A stretch of 64,000 nt of DNA from contig NZ_CP031842.1 of the NCBI RefSeq assembly GCF_003441615.1, forward strand, positions 496,001-560,000. The letters run 5' to 3'. The notes under the pieces were generated by a model, which saw only the letters and a program-made list of their open reading frames with translations, searched no databases and was not told where the DNA came from. Shown one piece after another: positions 17,563-26,863 of this stretch (the first letter of the stretch is position 1; each line of letters opens with the position of its first letter). This DNA is from Dechloromonas sp. HYN0024 (lineage in GTDB: Bacteria > Pseudomonadota > Gammaproteobacteria > Burkholderiales > Rhodocyclaceae). The position numbers and the translations under genes are program-made.

Positions 17563-19152
17563 TCAGGTCCGGAATTGGCGAAGGTGTTTGATCAGGCCAC
17601 GGGTCGACGCGTCGAGCGCGTCGCTCGGGGCGTCATCGCGAATGCACGGGGCGAGTTTCCCGGTCAGTTGCTTGCCGAGTTCGACGCCCCATTGGTCGAA
17701 GGAATTGAGGTTCCACAGAACGCCCAGGCAAAACACCTTGTGCTCGTAGAGGGCAATCAGCTGGCCGAGGGTGAATGGCGTCAGTTCGGGCAGGACCAGG
17801 GTGGTCGACGGCTGGTTGCCGGGAAAGCGGCGGAAGGCCAGCAGATGTTCGGGAATGCCCGCCGCCCGTGCTTCCTCGACGGTCTGGCCAAAAGCCAGAG
17901 CGGATGACTGGGCCAGGCAACTGGCGAGCAGCCCGCTGTGATGGCCGGGTAGCGGGAAATCGGACTTGCCGAGGGCAATGAAATCGCAGGCAACCAGCGC
18001 GCTACCCTGGTGCAGCAACTGGAAGAACGAGTGCTGGCCATTGGTCCCCGCTTCGCCCCACAAGATGGGATTGGTCGGATAGTCCACGGCCAGCCCGTCG
18101 CGGTTGGCCCGCTTGCCGTTGCTCTCCATTTCAAGCTGCTGCAGGTGTGAGGGCAGCAAGGCCAGCGAGTGGCTGTAGGGAAAGACGCCGTGGCTGTGGG
18201 CATCGAGGAAGTTGGTATTCCACAGGGCAACCAGTGCCAGGGTCAAAGGCAGGTTGGTGTCGGCCGGGGCACTGAAAAAATGCGCGTCCATGGCGTGGGC
18301 ACCGGCCAGCAACTGTTCGAAATTCCGGTAGCCGATGGCCAGTGCAATGGGCAGGCCGATCGCTGACCACAACGAGAAGCGGCCACCTACCCAGTCCCAG
18401 AACTCGAAGACGTTTTCTGGTGCGATGCCGAATTCTGCCGTGGCTACCAGATTGGTCGAGGCGGCGACGAAATGTCGGGCAATGGCACCTTTGTCACCCG
18501 TGCTGGCCAGTATCCAGTTGCGCGCGGTGTTCGCATTGGCCATCGTTTCCAGCGTCGTAAAGGTTTTGCTGGCGATGACGAACAAGGTGCTGCGGGGATT
18601 CAGTCGGGTCAATGTGCTGGCCAGATCGGCGCTGTCCAGGTTGGACACGAAATGGACATTGAGGTCGAGCTGCTCAAAGGCGGCCAGCGCATGGACGGCC
18701 ATGCGCGGGCCGAGGTCGGAGCCGCCAATGCCGATGTTCACCACATCGGTGATGCGTTCGCCGGAAAAACCGCGCCAGCGACCATCATGAATCTGTTCGC
18801 AAAATGCAGCCATGCGGCTAAGGACGTCTTTGACTTCGGCTGGTGCGGCGTTGCCGGCTCGCAGATCGACGTGCCGGACGGGGCGCCCTTCGGTGTGGTT
18901 GATCGGCTCGCCGGCGCGCATCCGTTCGATCCAGTTGCGCCAGCCGGCTTGCTCGGCCAATTGCCGGAGCAGGCCCATGGTGTGCAGGTCAAGCCGCTGC
19001 TTCGAATAGTCGAGCAGGATGCGGTCCTGACTGAGCGAGAAGCGCTCGAAACGGCCGGGGTCGGCGGCAAACAGGTCGCGCAGGTGGCGATGCTTGATGC
19101 TGCGGGCGTGTTCAGCCAGGGCGAGCCAGGCGGGACGGAGCGGTACCTGCAT
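17563..19152 (-). CDS. pgi: Glucose-6-phosphate isomerase
   Basis: A 529-aa cytosolic enzyme interconverting glucose 6-phosphate and fructose 6-phosphate. Signatures are VVNIGIGGSDLGPRM, the phosphate-binding SKTFTTLET, WGEAGTNGQHSFFQLLHQG and the C-terminal NSFDQWGVELGK. It lies between thyA (2-bp gap) and folA (2-bp gap) on the same strand, so translation is likely coupled. This is an unusual place for a glycolysis gene, as thyA and folA are normally neighbours. Slightly shorter than the 549-aa E. coli enzyme but with all motifs. Confidence 0.96.
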   Translation of the reverse strand: MQVPLRPAWLALAEHARSIKHRHLRDLFAADPGRFERFSLSQDRILLDYSKQRLDLHTMGLLRQLAEQAGWRNWIERMRAGEPINHTEGRPVRHVDLRAGNAAPAEVKDVLSRMAAFCEQIHDGRWRGFSGERITDVVNIGIGGSDLGPRMAVHALAAFEQLDLNVHFVSNLDSADLASTLTRLNPRSTLFVIASKTFTTLETMANANTARNWILASTGDKGAIARHFVAASTNLVATAEFGIAPENVFEFWDWVGGRFSLWSAIGLPIALAIGYRNFEQLLAGAHAMDAHFFSAPADTNLPLTLALVALWNTNFLDAHSHGVFPYSHSLALLPSHLQQLEMESNGKRANRDGLAVDYPTNPILWGEAGTNGQHSFFQLLHQGSALVACDFIALGKSDFPLPGHHSGLLASCLAQSSALAFGQTVEEARAAGIPEHLLAFRRFPGNQPSTTLVLPELTPFTLGQLIALYEHKVFCLGVLWNLNSFDQWGVELGKQLTGKLAPCIRDDAPSDALDASTRGLIKHLRQFRT

Positions 19153-19154
19153 GC

Positions 19155-19949
19155 TCAGACCGCGACCTGGGCGGCGATATGCGGATGCGGATCGTAGCCG
19201 TCGAGGCGGAAATCCTCGAATTTGAACGCGAAAATGTCATTGACCGCCGGGTTGATCCACATCGTCGGCAGGGCACGCGTGTCGCGCGCAAGCTGCAACT
19301 TGGCCTGCTCAAAATGATTCGAGTAGATGTGTGCGTCGCCGAAGGTGTGCACGAAGTCCCCGGGTTGGTAGCCGCAGACCTGGGCCAGCATCATGGTCAG
19401 CAGGGCATAGGAGGCGATATTGAAGGGCACGCCGAGAAAGATGTCGGCGCTGCGCTGATAGAGCTGGCAGGAGAGCTTGCCGCCGGCGACATAGAACTGG
19501 AACAGGCAGTGGCAGGGCGGCAGCGCCATGCTGTCGACGTCGCCGGGGTTCCAGGCGGAAACGATATGGCGGCGCGAGTCCGGGTTGTTTTTGAGGCTGT
19601 TCACCAGTTGGGTGATCTGGTCGATGAGGCGGCCATCCGGGGTTTCCCAGCGCCGCCACTGCTTGCCGTAGACCGGTCCGAGATCGCCGTTTTCGTCGGC
19701 CCATTCGTCCCAGATGCGGACGCCGTTCTCCTTCAGGTAGGCAATATTGGTATCGCCCTGCAGGAACCACAGCAGTTCGTGCACGATGGACTTGAGGTGA
19801 AGCTTCTTGGTGGTGACCATGGGGAAGCCCTTGGCCAGGTCGAAGCGCATCTGCCAGCCGAAGACCGAGCGGGTGCCGGTGCCGGTACGGTCGGATTTGT
19901 CGTGCCCGTTCTCGAGAACGTGGCGCATCAGGTCATGGTAGGGCTGCAT
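19155..19949 (-). CDS. thyA: Thymidylate synthase
   Basis: A 264-aa enzyme, the same length as E. coli ThyA, that methylates dUMP to dTMP using methylene-tetrahydrofolate. The nucleophile is Cys146 in [10 protein letters not shown]. Also seen are the dUMP phosphate-binding [19 protein letters not shown] near the N-terminus and the DYDPHPH-like C-terminal loop (GYDPHPHI). It is the first gene of a three-gene operon with pgi and folA. Its promoter must lie in the 176-bp region shared with the divergent gene starting at 20126. Confidence 0.97.
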   Translation of the reverse strand: MQPYHDLMRHVLENGHDKSDRTGTGTRSVFGWQMRFDLAKGFPMVTTKKLHLKSIVHELLWFLQGDTNIAYLKENGVRIWDEWADENGDLGPVYGKQWRRWETPDGRLIDQITQLVNSLKNNPDSRRHIVSAWNPGDVDSMALPPCHCLFQFYVAGGKLSCQLYQRSADIFLGVPFNIASYALLTMMLAQVCGYQPGDFVHTFGDAHIYSNHFEQAKLQLARDTRALPTMWINPAVNDIFAFKFEDFRLDGYDPHPHIAAQVAV

Positions 19950-20033
19950 CGCGTCGGCTATCCGGAACTATCAATAGTCAGCCATTTTACATCCCACGCT
20001 GGAACTCCGTGTGGCTGCCGCATGAATGGTGCG

Positions 20034-20068
20034 GTGAGGAAAATTTCCTGAGGCCGGAAATTCCTCAC
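20034..20068 (+). other. Hairpin-forming inverted repeat in the thyA/PilZ-like divergent region
   Basis: GTGAGGAAAATTTCC (20034-20048) pairs with GGAAATTCCTCAC (20056-20068) across a 7-base loop, with a 2-base bulge. It sits about 60 bp upstream of the start at 20126. No U-run follows, so a structured leader or a protein-binding site is more likely than a terminator. Confidence 0.45.
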
Positions 20069-20125
20069 GCTAGAAGGCGGGATATAGGACTACACTGGAA
20101 AAAAGCACTTACAGACGGAGGGGGA

Positions 20126-21676
20126 ATGGTGCTCAAGAAGGTTGCCAACCTGGGCGGGTTCTTTGCCCAAAAAACGGATCATCCGCTGGCCAATGCCCGG
20201 GAGTTTCGCAAAGTCCTGAGCGAATTGCCGAAGGACAATGCCTTCAAGGCACTCGACGAAATTACCGGTTGGCTTGAGTCACTCGAGGGAGCGAACGGAT
20301 TTCCCATCAGCACGATGTATGAAGTGCTTGAACAACTGGAAGAGGCGGCTCAGCCCCATCTGAAACGGCTGGCCCGAGATTATTTCGGCACCGCCCGTCT
20401 GTCGAGGTCGGAAGAGAACCGGCTGTGGTCGATCAACTATGCATTTTCGACCCGCCTGGCCGCCGCCTATGAGCGGTGCCTGCTCGCCATCGACGATAAA
20501 AGTCAGTCCGGTGAGCTGGCCAAGACGGTGCTACCAAGTTTGTGCGTCCGCCTGATGATGGCGCTCGGGCGTGCCCTCAAGTGGGAACAATTCCACTATG
20601 GGCCGTCGCGCGATACGTGCTGGCAGAGTATGGGCCGGGCCTTGATGGCGGCCGAGGCAGCCGGCGTGGCCGGCAAGGCAGTTGCCGTGCCGGGGCGGAA
20701 CGGAATGACCACGCCCGTCCAGGAATACCAGAAGGTGATGATTTTTCAGGCGGCCTCGCTCGATAGCCTGTTGCCGGTTGGCATTGAACTGGCTGAGCAT
20801 GTGATCGACCATTTTTTGTCAGGTTTCGTTTTTACAGCCGAGGCCCAGATCGATAGCGTTTACTGGGTCGACCTCAAACTGGCCCAGCCCCCCCTGCGTC
20901 TCGCCCGTATGCCGGCCCAGGCCGAGACGACCCAGCGTTTCATGAAGCCGGGCAGTGCCCACGAGGCGATGCGTGCCGTGCTCGATAACCTCGAGCGGGG
21001 CGGCGACATGCCGCCCGAGATCAATCTCGGTGGGCAATATCCGGTCAAGTTGCTGGTTGCGGTCTTCCGTCACCTGACCAATTACCTGTCGCCGATGCCG
21101 CCGCAACGGCTGCACGATCGCCATCGGGTCACGCACCGGATGGCGGTACTCAACGGGCTGGTTAACGCTTTCGTGGTTTTTTCCGACGAGTTTGGCGGTC
21201 GGCCGGCTGGCTTGCCGACCGAAACCTGGCTTGCCGAGAATGTCAGTCGGGGCGGCTTTGGCGCCCTGCTCGACAAGGTTCCGGAGGAGTGGCTGCGGGT
21301 CGGTGCCCTGCTCGCCATGCAGCCGGAGGGGGGCAGCAACTGGCTGCTCGGCGTCGTTCGTCGCTATCACCGGATGTCGGAAAACGATGCCCGCGTGGGC
21401 ATTCAGGCGCTGGCGACCAAGGCGGTTGCGCTTGAACTGCGGGGGAGAAATACCACCGCCAGCTATATGGCCGCAGCCGGCACCAGTCCAGCCTTGATGC
21501 TGCTTGATGGCAACGAGCCTGACGAGTTTCGGGTCATTCTGCCACCGACGACTTTCGATCAGCGGGAAAGTCTGGAGTACGTCCGCGATGGTCAGCGGTT
21601 CCAGTTGAATCCCGTGGCCCTGGTCGAACAGACGGCCGATTACGAACTGGCCCGCTACCGCCGGACGGCCGTTTAA
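20126..21676 (+). CDS. Unrecognised 516-aa protein with PilZ-like motifs in its C-terminal half
   Basis: A large cytoplasmic, mostly helical protein that I cannot name. The start at 20126 is chosen because it follows a strong GGAGGGGG ribosome-binding site; the frame is open 117 bases further upstream. The first 330 residues look like an alpha-helical domain. In the C-terminal part RVTHR (334-338) fits the RxxxR motif of c-di-GMP-binding PilZ domains. N-V-S-R-G-G (372-377) fits the second motif, D/N-x-S-x-x-G, at the right distance, followed by strands ending in RVGIQALA. A c-di-GMP receptor is therefore possible (inferred). It overlaps the convergent mog stop by 4 bp. Confidence 0.7.
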   Translation: MVLKKVANLGGFFAQKTDHPLANAREFRKVLSELPKDNAFKALDEITGWLESLEGANGFPISTMYEVLEQLEEAAQPHLKRLARDYFGTARLSRSEENRLWSINYAFSTRLAAAYERCLLAIDDKSQSGELAKTVLPSLCVRLMMALGRALKWEQFHYGPSRDTCWQSMGRALMAAEAAGVAGKAVAVPGRNGMTTPVQEYQKVMIFQAASLDSLLPVGIELAEHVIDHFLSGFVFTAEAQIDSVYWVDLKLAQPPLRLARMPAQAETTQRFMKPGSAHEAMRAVLDNLERGGDMPPEINLGGQYPVKLLVAVFRHLTNYLSPMPPQRLHDRHRVTHRMAVLNGLVNAFVVFSDEFGGRPAGLPTETWLAENVSRGGFGALLDKVPEEWLRVGALLAMQPEGGSNWLLGVVRRYHRMSENDARVGIQALATKAVALELRGRNTTASYMAAAGTSPALMLLDGNEPDEFRVILPPTTFDQRESLEYVRDGQRFQLNPVALVEQTADYELARYRRTAV

Positions 21677-22263
21677 GCCTGGGCAGGGCGGATCGCCGAT
21701 TTTGGCCGGAAGGCCTTGATCACGGATTCGTTGGTTTCGGCATAGGGGCCGCCGATCAGGTCGATGCAATAAGGCACCGCAGCAAAGATGCCGACGTGGG
21801 CGACCGTGCCGTCGGCCCGGCGAACGCCTTCCAGGGTTTCCCTGATCGATTTCGGTTGGCCGGGCAGGTTGATGATCAGGGCTTGCTTGCGAATGACGGC
21901 AACCTGGCGTGAGAGGATGGCGGTCGGCACAAAATTGAGGCTGATCCGGCGCATTTCCTCACCAAAGCCGGGCATTTCCTTATCGGCGACAGCCAGCGTG
22001 GCTTCCGGCGTGACGTCGCGCAATGCTGGGCCGGTGCCGCCGGTGGTCAGCACCAGATGGCACCGGTCGTCGTCGACCAGCGCCATCAGCGTTTTTTCAA
22101 TAGTCTCGCGGTCATCGGCGATCAGCCGCGTCTCGGCGCGCCATGGCGTGGACAGGGCCGACGACAGCCATTCCTGCAGGGCGGGAATGCCCTTGTCTTC
22201 ATAAACGCCGGTCGAGGCGCGATCACTGATCGAAACCAGACCGACGATCAATGCCTCACTCAT
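21673..22263 (-). CDS. mog: Molybdopterin adenylyltransferase
   Basis: A 196-aa MogA-type enzyme that adenylates molybdopterin before molybdenum insertion. Family signatures are IGLVSISDRAS-like at the N-terminus (LIVGLVSISDRAS), VLTTGGTGPALRDVTPEAT and INLPGQPKSIRE. The start at 22263 gives the canonical N-terminus MSEALIVGLVS; the frame is open further upstream but lies within darP. It overlaps the darP stop by 8 bp, so the two are probably coupled. Molybdenum cofactor users in the window include MsrP. Confidence 0.93.
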   Translation of the reverse strand: MSEALIVGLVSISDRASTGVYEDKGIPALQEWLSSALSTPWRAETRLIADDRETIEKTLMALVDDDRCHLVLTTGGTGPALRDVTPEATLAVADKEMPGFGEEMRRISLNFVPTAILSRQVAVIRKQALIINLPGQPKSIRETLEGVRRADGTVAHVGIFAAVPYCIDLIGGPYAETNESVIKAFRPKSAIRPAQA

Positions 22264-22798
22264 CGTCCGCATCCTCGTCCTCGGCGACCGGGGCACCCTG
22301 CCGGTCGAGGTCCTGCAGGATCTGGAAAATGGCGCGGAAATTCTTCGGCGGCTTGTGGTTTTCCAGTTCCTTGAGCGCATTGCGGCGCAGCTGGCGCATG
22401 TGCTGGAGATCGATATCGGGCCAGATGGCGGCGATTTCGGCGAGATAGGTTTCGTCTTCGATAAAGCGTGTGCGGAAACGTTCCAGGCGGTGCAGGCGGG
22501 CTGTTTCAGCCGACGATTCGCCGCGCAGCATGGCCAGGCCGGCGCGGATCGGCTCGTCATCGACGCCGCGCATGAGCTTGCCGAGATACATCACCTGACG
22601 GCGATGGGCGCCGTGAGCGGTGATTTTCTGGCATTCGCGGACGGCGTCATAAATGTTTTCCGGCAGTTTTATCTTCTTCAGTTGGCCGACCGACAGTTCG
22701 ACCAGTTCTTCGCCGAGATCGCGCAATTCATGCATGGCCTCCTTCTTCTTGGTCTTGGAAGGACGGCCTGTGTCTTCGGTGAAATCTTCTTCATGCAT
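22256..22798 (-). CDS. darP: DarP/YjgA, 50S ribosome assembly factor (DUF615)
   Basis: A 180-aa basic, helical protein of the YjgA/DUF615 family, which associates with late 50S ribosomal precursors. Signatures are RPSKTKKKEAMHELRDLGEELV, ECQKITAHGAHRRQ and YLGKLMR. The start at 22798 is preferred: the longer in-frame Met at 22867 would overlap the divergent pmbA start. darP next to pmbA is a conserved proteobacterial arrangement. An acidic C-terminal tail (EDEDADDE) is typical. Confidence 0.92.
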   Translation of the reverse strand: MHEEDFTEDTGRPSKTKKKEAMHELRDLGEELVELSVGQLKKIKLPENIYDAVRECQKITAHGAHRRQVMYLGKLMRGVDDEPIRAGLAMLRGESSAETARLHRLERFRTRFIEDETYLAEIAAIWPDIDLQHMRQLRRNALKELENHKPPKNFRAIFQILQDLDRQGAPVAEDEDADDE

Positions 22799-22865
22799 GG
22801 GGTTGTCCGGTGCGGGCAATAACGGGCTGTTATGATAGCGACTTTCCCGCTCCGACGTCGCCTCC

Positions 22866-24209
22866 ATGTCCGAAACAGCCGCATTTTCCTATTCCCACGC
22901 CACCCTGCAGCAACTCTCCGAGGACGTCCTCAAGCATGCGCGCAGCAAGGGGGCGACGGCCTGCGAGGTGGATGTCTCGGAGGGTTTCGGCCAGTCGGTG
23001 ACGGTGCGTTGCGACGAGGTTGAAACCATCGAATTCAATCGCGACAAGGGTATCGGCATCACGATTTATTCCGGTCAGCGCAAGGGCTACGCCAGCACTT
23101 CCGACTTTTCGGCGCAAGCGCTGCGCGAAACCGTCGAAGCGGCGCTCGACATCGCCCGCTTCACGGCCGAGGACGATTGTGCCGGTCTGGCCGATGCGGC
23201 GCTGATGGCGAAGAATCCGCCCGAGCTCGATCTGTACCATCCGTGGGCCCTGACCGTCGAAGAGGCGATCGAGACGGCCCGGCGCTGCGAGCAGGCCGCA
23301 TTTGACGCCAGTCCGCTGGTCAGCAATTCCGAAGGGGCCTCGATTTCGACCCAGCAGGCGCATTTCGTTTCGGCCAACAGCCTCGGCTTCATGGGCGGCT
23401 ACCCGACCTCGCGGCATTACATTTCGTGTTCGGTGATTGCCGGCGAACAGGATGCGATGCAGCGCGACGACTGGTACACCACCCATCGCAATGCCCGCCA
23501 CCTCGACGATCCGGCGCAGGTCGGCGCGATTGCCGCCAAGCGGGCGATTGCCCGGCTCGATGGGCGCAAGGTCAAGACCGGTGAGTTTCCGATCATTCTC
23601 GAAGCGCCTCTGGCTGGCGGCCTGCTCGGCAGTCTGGTGCATGCGGCAAGCGGTGGTGCCCTGTATCGCAAATCGTCGTTCCTGCTCGATCAGCTGGGCA
23701 AGAAAATCATGCCGGATTTCGTGCACATCGCCGAGCGACCGCATATTTCATGCGGTCTCGGCAGCGCCTCCTTCGACAGCGACGGTGTGGCGACGCGAGA
23801 TCGTGACGTGGTCGCCAACGGCATCCTGCAGGGGTATTTTCTGAGCACCTACACGGCCCGCAAGCTGGGCATGCAGACGACGGCCAATGCCGGTGGCAGC
23901 CACAACCTGATCATTCAGCCCGGTGATCTCGATCTTGATGGGCTGCTCGCCAAAATGGGGCGTGGCCTGCTCGTCACCGAACTGCTCGGCCATGGTATCA
24001 ACTACGTGACCGGTGATTATTCACGCGGGGCTGCCGGCTTCTGGGTGGAGGATGGCAAGATCGCCTATCCGGTCGAGGAAATCACCATTGCCGGCAATCT
24101 CAAGGCCATGCTGGCCGGCATCGTCGCTGTGGGCAACGACGTGCAGATCCGGGGCAGCAAGATTACCGGCTCGATCATGCTGGATAGGATGACGGTCGCC
24201 GGTGAGTAG
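22866..24209 (+). CDS. pmbA: Metalloprotease PmbA (TldE)
   Basis: A 447-aa subunit of the TldD/TldE (PmbA) protease, known for maturing microcin B17 and degrading CcdA in E. coli. PmbA itself lacks the zinc site carried by TldD, and here no HExxxH is seen, as expected. Recognisable parts are CEVDVSEGFGQSVTVR, GQRKGYASTSDFS, the central FPIILEAPLAGGLLGSL and the C-terminal VGNDVQIRGSKITGSIMLDRMTVAGE. tldD is not in the window. It is divergent from darP. Confidence 0.95.
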   Translation: MSETAAFSYSHATLQQLSEDVLKHARSKGATACEVDVSEGFGQSVTVRCDEVETIEFNRDKGIGITIYSGQRKGYASTSDFSAQALRETVEAALDIARFTAEDDCAGLADAALMAKNPPELDLYHPWALTVEEAIETARRCEQAAFDASPLVSNSEGASISTQQAHFVSANSLGFMGGYPTSRHYISCSVIAGEQDAMQRDDWYTTHRNARHLDDPAQVGAIAAKRAIARLDGRKVKTGEFPIILEAPLAGGLLGSLVHAASGGALYRKSSFLLDQLGKKIMPDFVHIAERPHISCGLGSASFDSDGVATRDRDVVANGILQGYFLSTYTARKLGMQTTANAGGSHNLIIQPGDLDLDGLLAKMGRGLLVTELLGHGINYVTGDYSRGAAGFWVEDGKIAYPVEEITIAGNLKAMLAGIVAVGNDVQIRGSKITGSIMLDRMTVAGE

Positions 24210-24314
24210 GATGTTGCTGCTATAAGGGTTTTCCGCAACTCGTCAGGGCGATGGTTTTGGCTAGAATGGAAAGGCATGATTCTGACGTGCCCAAACATTT
24301 CTGGAGGAGACAAT

Positions 24315-25403
24315 ATGCAACGTCGTGATTTTCTGAAAAAGGCTTCCGTCGGTGCTGTCGCCGGCGCTGCCACTACCCTCGCTGCACCGGCTATCGCCCA
24401 GGCCCTGCCCAATATCAAGTGGCGCCTGACCTCGAGCTTCCCGAAGAGCCTGGACACCATTTACGGCGGTGCTGAAGTTCTCGCCAACCGGGTGCGTGCC
24501 ATCACCAACGGCAAGTTCGACATTCGCGTCTTTGCTGGCGGCGAAATCGTTCCCGGCCTGCAGGCGCTTGATGCTGTGCAACAAGGTACGGTTGAAGTCT
24601 GCCATACCTGCTCCTACTACTACGTTGGCAAGGACAAGACCTTCGGTTTTGGCACATCGGTTCCGTTCGGCATGACGGCCCGTCAGATGAACGCCTGGAT
24701 CTACTACGGCGGCGGCCAGAAGCTGCTTGACGATTTTTATTCCAACTACAACGTCCTGTCCTTTGCCGGCGGCAATACCGGCACCCAGATGGGCGGCTGG
24801 TGGCGCAAGGAAGTTAATACCGTCGCCGACCTCAAGGGGGTCAAGATGCGTATCGCCGGTCTCGGCGGCACCGTTTTCTCGGCGCTCGGCGTCGTCCCGC
24901 AGCAGATCGCTGGTGGCGACATCTACCCGGCCCTGGAAAAAGGCACCATCGACGCAGCCGAATGGGTCGGTCCGTACGATGACGAAAAGCTGGGCTTCTA
25001 CAAGGTCGCCAAGAACTACTACTACCCGGGCTGGTGGGAGCCGGGCCCGACCATCCACTTCTTCGTCAACAAGGCCGAATGGGCCAAGCTGCCCAAGGAA
25101 TATCAGGAAGCCTTCCAGGCCGCTGCCTTCGAAGCCAACGTGACGATGATGGCCGAATACGACCACAAGAATCCGGCAGCACTGGCCAAGCTGATGCAGG
25201 CGGGTGTCAAGGTCAAGGAATTCTCTTCCGAAATTCTCAAGGCTACCTACAAGGCGGCAACCGATCTCTACGTCGACGAAGCCGGCAAGAACCCGGCCTT
25301 CAAGAAGATCTACGTCGAGTACGACAAGTACCGGCGAACGCAGTCGGCCTGGTTCAGTCTGGCCGAACGGCGCATGGATGGCTTCCTGCAGACCGGCAAA
25401 TAA
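24315..25403 (+). CDS. dctP: TRAP transporter substrate-binding protein, TakP/DctP type
   Basis: A 362-aa periplasmic binding protein. It begins with a Tat-type signal (RRDFLKKASVGAVAGAA, cleavage near AIAQA). The mature part closely follows Rhodobacter sphaeroides TakP, a 2-oxoacid binder: SSFPKSLDTIYGGAE, GGNTGTQMGGWWRKE with the ligand-binding Arg region, VVPQQIAGGDIYPALEKGTIDA, EWVGPYDDEKLGF. The substrate is therefore probably a 2-oxo acid such as pyruvate (inferred). The start at 24315 follows a strong GGAGGAG site. Its membrane partners are likely dctQ and dctM about 2.5 kb downstream on the other strand. Confidence 0.9.
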   Translation: MQRRDFLKKASVGAVAGAATTLAAPAIAQALPNIKWRLTSSFPKSLDTIYGGAEVLANRVRAITNGKFDIRVFAGGEIVPGLQALDAVQQGTVEVCHTCSYYYVGKDKTFGFGTSVPFGMTARQMNAWIYYGGGQKLLDDFYSNYNVLSFAGGNTGTQMGGWWRKEVNTVADLKGVKMRIAGLGGTVFSALGVVPQQIAGGDIYPALEKGTIDAAEWVGPYDDEKLGFYKVAKNYYYPGWWEPGPTIHFFVNKAEWAKLPKEYQEAFQAAAFEANVTMMAEYDHKNPAALAKLMQAGVKVKEFSSEILKATYKAATDLYVDEAGKNPAFKKIYVEYDKYRRTQSAWFSLAERRMDGFLQTGK

Positions 25404-25426
25404 GCGTCTGTCTGTTGTCGATAAAA

Positions 25427-25453
25427 AACCCGCGAATTTCGCGGGTTTTTTTA
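25427..25453 (+). terminator. Rho-independent terminator after dctP
   Basis: AACCCGCGA and TCGCGGGTT form a GC-rich stem with a very short loop, followed by TTTTTTT. The upstream A-run also makes it usable for the minus-strand dps transcript that ends at 25493. Confidence 0.85.
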
Positions 25454-25492
25454 TGGTGTGCCCGGTAGGGCGAACTTGCCTGATCGTGCTGC

Positions 25493-25957
25493 TTATTTCT
25501 CGAGCAGACTACGCAGCATCCAGGCGTTCTTTTCATGAATCTGCATGCGCTGGGTGAGCAGGTCGGCGGTCGGCTCATCGCCGGCCTTGTCCACGATGGC
25601 GAAAATGCCACGTGCTGTCTTGGTGACAGCTTCCTGGCCGGCGACCAGTTGCTTGATCATGTCCTCGGCCGAGACCTTGCCTTCGCTTTCCTTGATCACT
25701 GTCAGCCGGGCGAATTCGGCGTAGGTGCCGGGGGCGGCGACGCCCAGGGCGCGGATGCGTTCGGCGATGAGATCCAGGGCGTTCCACAGCTCGGTGTATT
25801 GATCCATGAACATCACGTGCAGCGTGTTGAACATCGGACCAGTGACGTTCCAGTGGAAATTGTGGGTTTTCAGGTAGAGGGTGAAAGAGTCGGCCAGCAG
25901 GTGTGACAGGCCGTCGGCGATTTTTTCGCGGTCCTTCTTGGTGATTCCGATATCCAT
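25493..25957 (-). CDS. dps: Dps-family ferritin-like DNA protection protein
   Basis: A 154-aa miniferritin that oxidises and stores iron with peroxide and can coat DNA in stress. The intersubunit ferroxidase ligands can be placed: His35 (THNFHWNV), His47 (TLHVMF), Asp62 and Glu66 (LDLIAERI). No long Lys-rich N-terminal tail is seen, so DNA binding may be weak. It stands alone between the dctP terminator and fpr; its proximity to fpr/FinR suggests an oxidative-stress grouping, though each has its own transcript. Confidence 0.93.
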   Translation of the reverse strand: MDIGITKKDREKIADGLSHLLADSFTLYLKTHNFHWNVTGPMFNTLHVMFMDQYTELWNALDLIAERIRALGVAAPGTYAEFARLTVIKESEGKVSAEDMIKQLVAGQEAVTKTARGIFAIVDKAGDEPTADLLTQRMQIHEKNAWMLRSLLEK

Positions 25958-26083
25958 GATTGTTCCCTTCGTCTGGTCGGTGTGGCAGGGTCAGAAAATA
26001 ATACTGCTCTGGCAACGGTTCAATGATGCCCGCCTGATCGACGTCGGGCCAATCGCATTTGGCTATGTGGGCGATAGGCCGTC

Positions 26084-26863
26084 CTATTTCTCGACAAAGG
26101 CGCGCTCGATCACGTAATCCCCCAGTTCGCCGGTATGGTGGTGGCCGACCTTGAAACCGCGCACATCGAGCATGGCGGCAGTGTCGGCGAGCATGGCCGG
26201 GCTGCCGCAGATCATGGCCCGGTCGGTGGCCGGGTCGAGGGGCGGCTGGCCGATGTCGGCGAAAAGCTTGCCGGAGTCGATGAGTTCGGTCAGTCGACCC
26301 TCGTTGCGGAACGACTCGCGCGTTACCGTCGGGTAGTAAATCAGCTTCTCCTTGACCCAGTCGGCGAAGTACTCGTGCTCCTTCAAGTCCTCCTCGATGT
26401 AGTCGTGATAGGCCAGTTCATTGGTCCAGCGTACGCCGTGGATGAGGATGACCTTTTCGAACCGCTCGTAGGTTTCCGGATCGTGAATCAGGCTCATGAA
26501 AGGGGCGAGGCCGGTGCCCGTGGCGAACATGAAGAGGCGCTTGCCCGGCTTCAGGTCGCGCAGGACCAGGGTGCCGGTGGGCTTCTTGCTGACCAGGATC
26601 GGATCGCCGGGCTGGAGGTGCTGCAGACGTGAGGTCAGCGGGCCATCCTCGACCTTGATGCTGAAAAACTCGAGGTATTCCTCGTGGTTGGCGCTGGCAA
26701 TGCTGTAGGCGCGGGTCAGCGGACGGCCATCGACTTCCAGTCCGATCATCACGAACTGGCCGTTAGTGAAGCGCAGGCCGGGGTCGCGTGTCGTCCGGAA
26801 GGTGAATAGCGTGTCGTTCCAGTGATGGACGGAGGTAACGGTTTCGGTGGCCAGGTTGCTCAT
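26084..26863 (-). CDS. fpr: Ferredoxin/flavodoxin-NADP+ reductase
   Basis: A 259-aa bacterial FNR (subclass I, Azotobacter FprA-like) that moves electrons between NADPH and ferredoxin/flavodoxin. FAD contacts are RPLTRAYSIAS; NADP contacts are FATGTGLAPF and MICGSPAML. The C-terminus ends in AFVEK, the extended tail typical of this subclass. It is divergent from a LysR gene with 98 bp between, the same arrangement as fpr/finR in Pseudomonas, where FinR induces fpr under superoxide stress. Confidence 0.95.
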   Translation of the reverse strand: MSNLATETVTSVHHWNDTLFTFRTTRDPGLRFTNGQFVMIGLEVDGRPLTRAYSIASANHEEYLEFFSIKVEDGPLTSRLQHLQPGDPILVSKKPTGTLVLRDLKPGKRLFMFATGTGLAPFMSLIHDPETYERFEKVILIHGVRWTNELAYHDYIEEDLKEHEYFADWVKEKLIYYPTVTRESFRNEGRLTELIDSGKLFADIGQPPLDPATDRAMICGSPAMLADTAAMLDVRGFKVGHHHTGELGDYVIERAFVEK

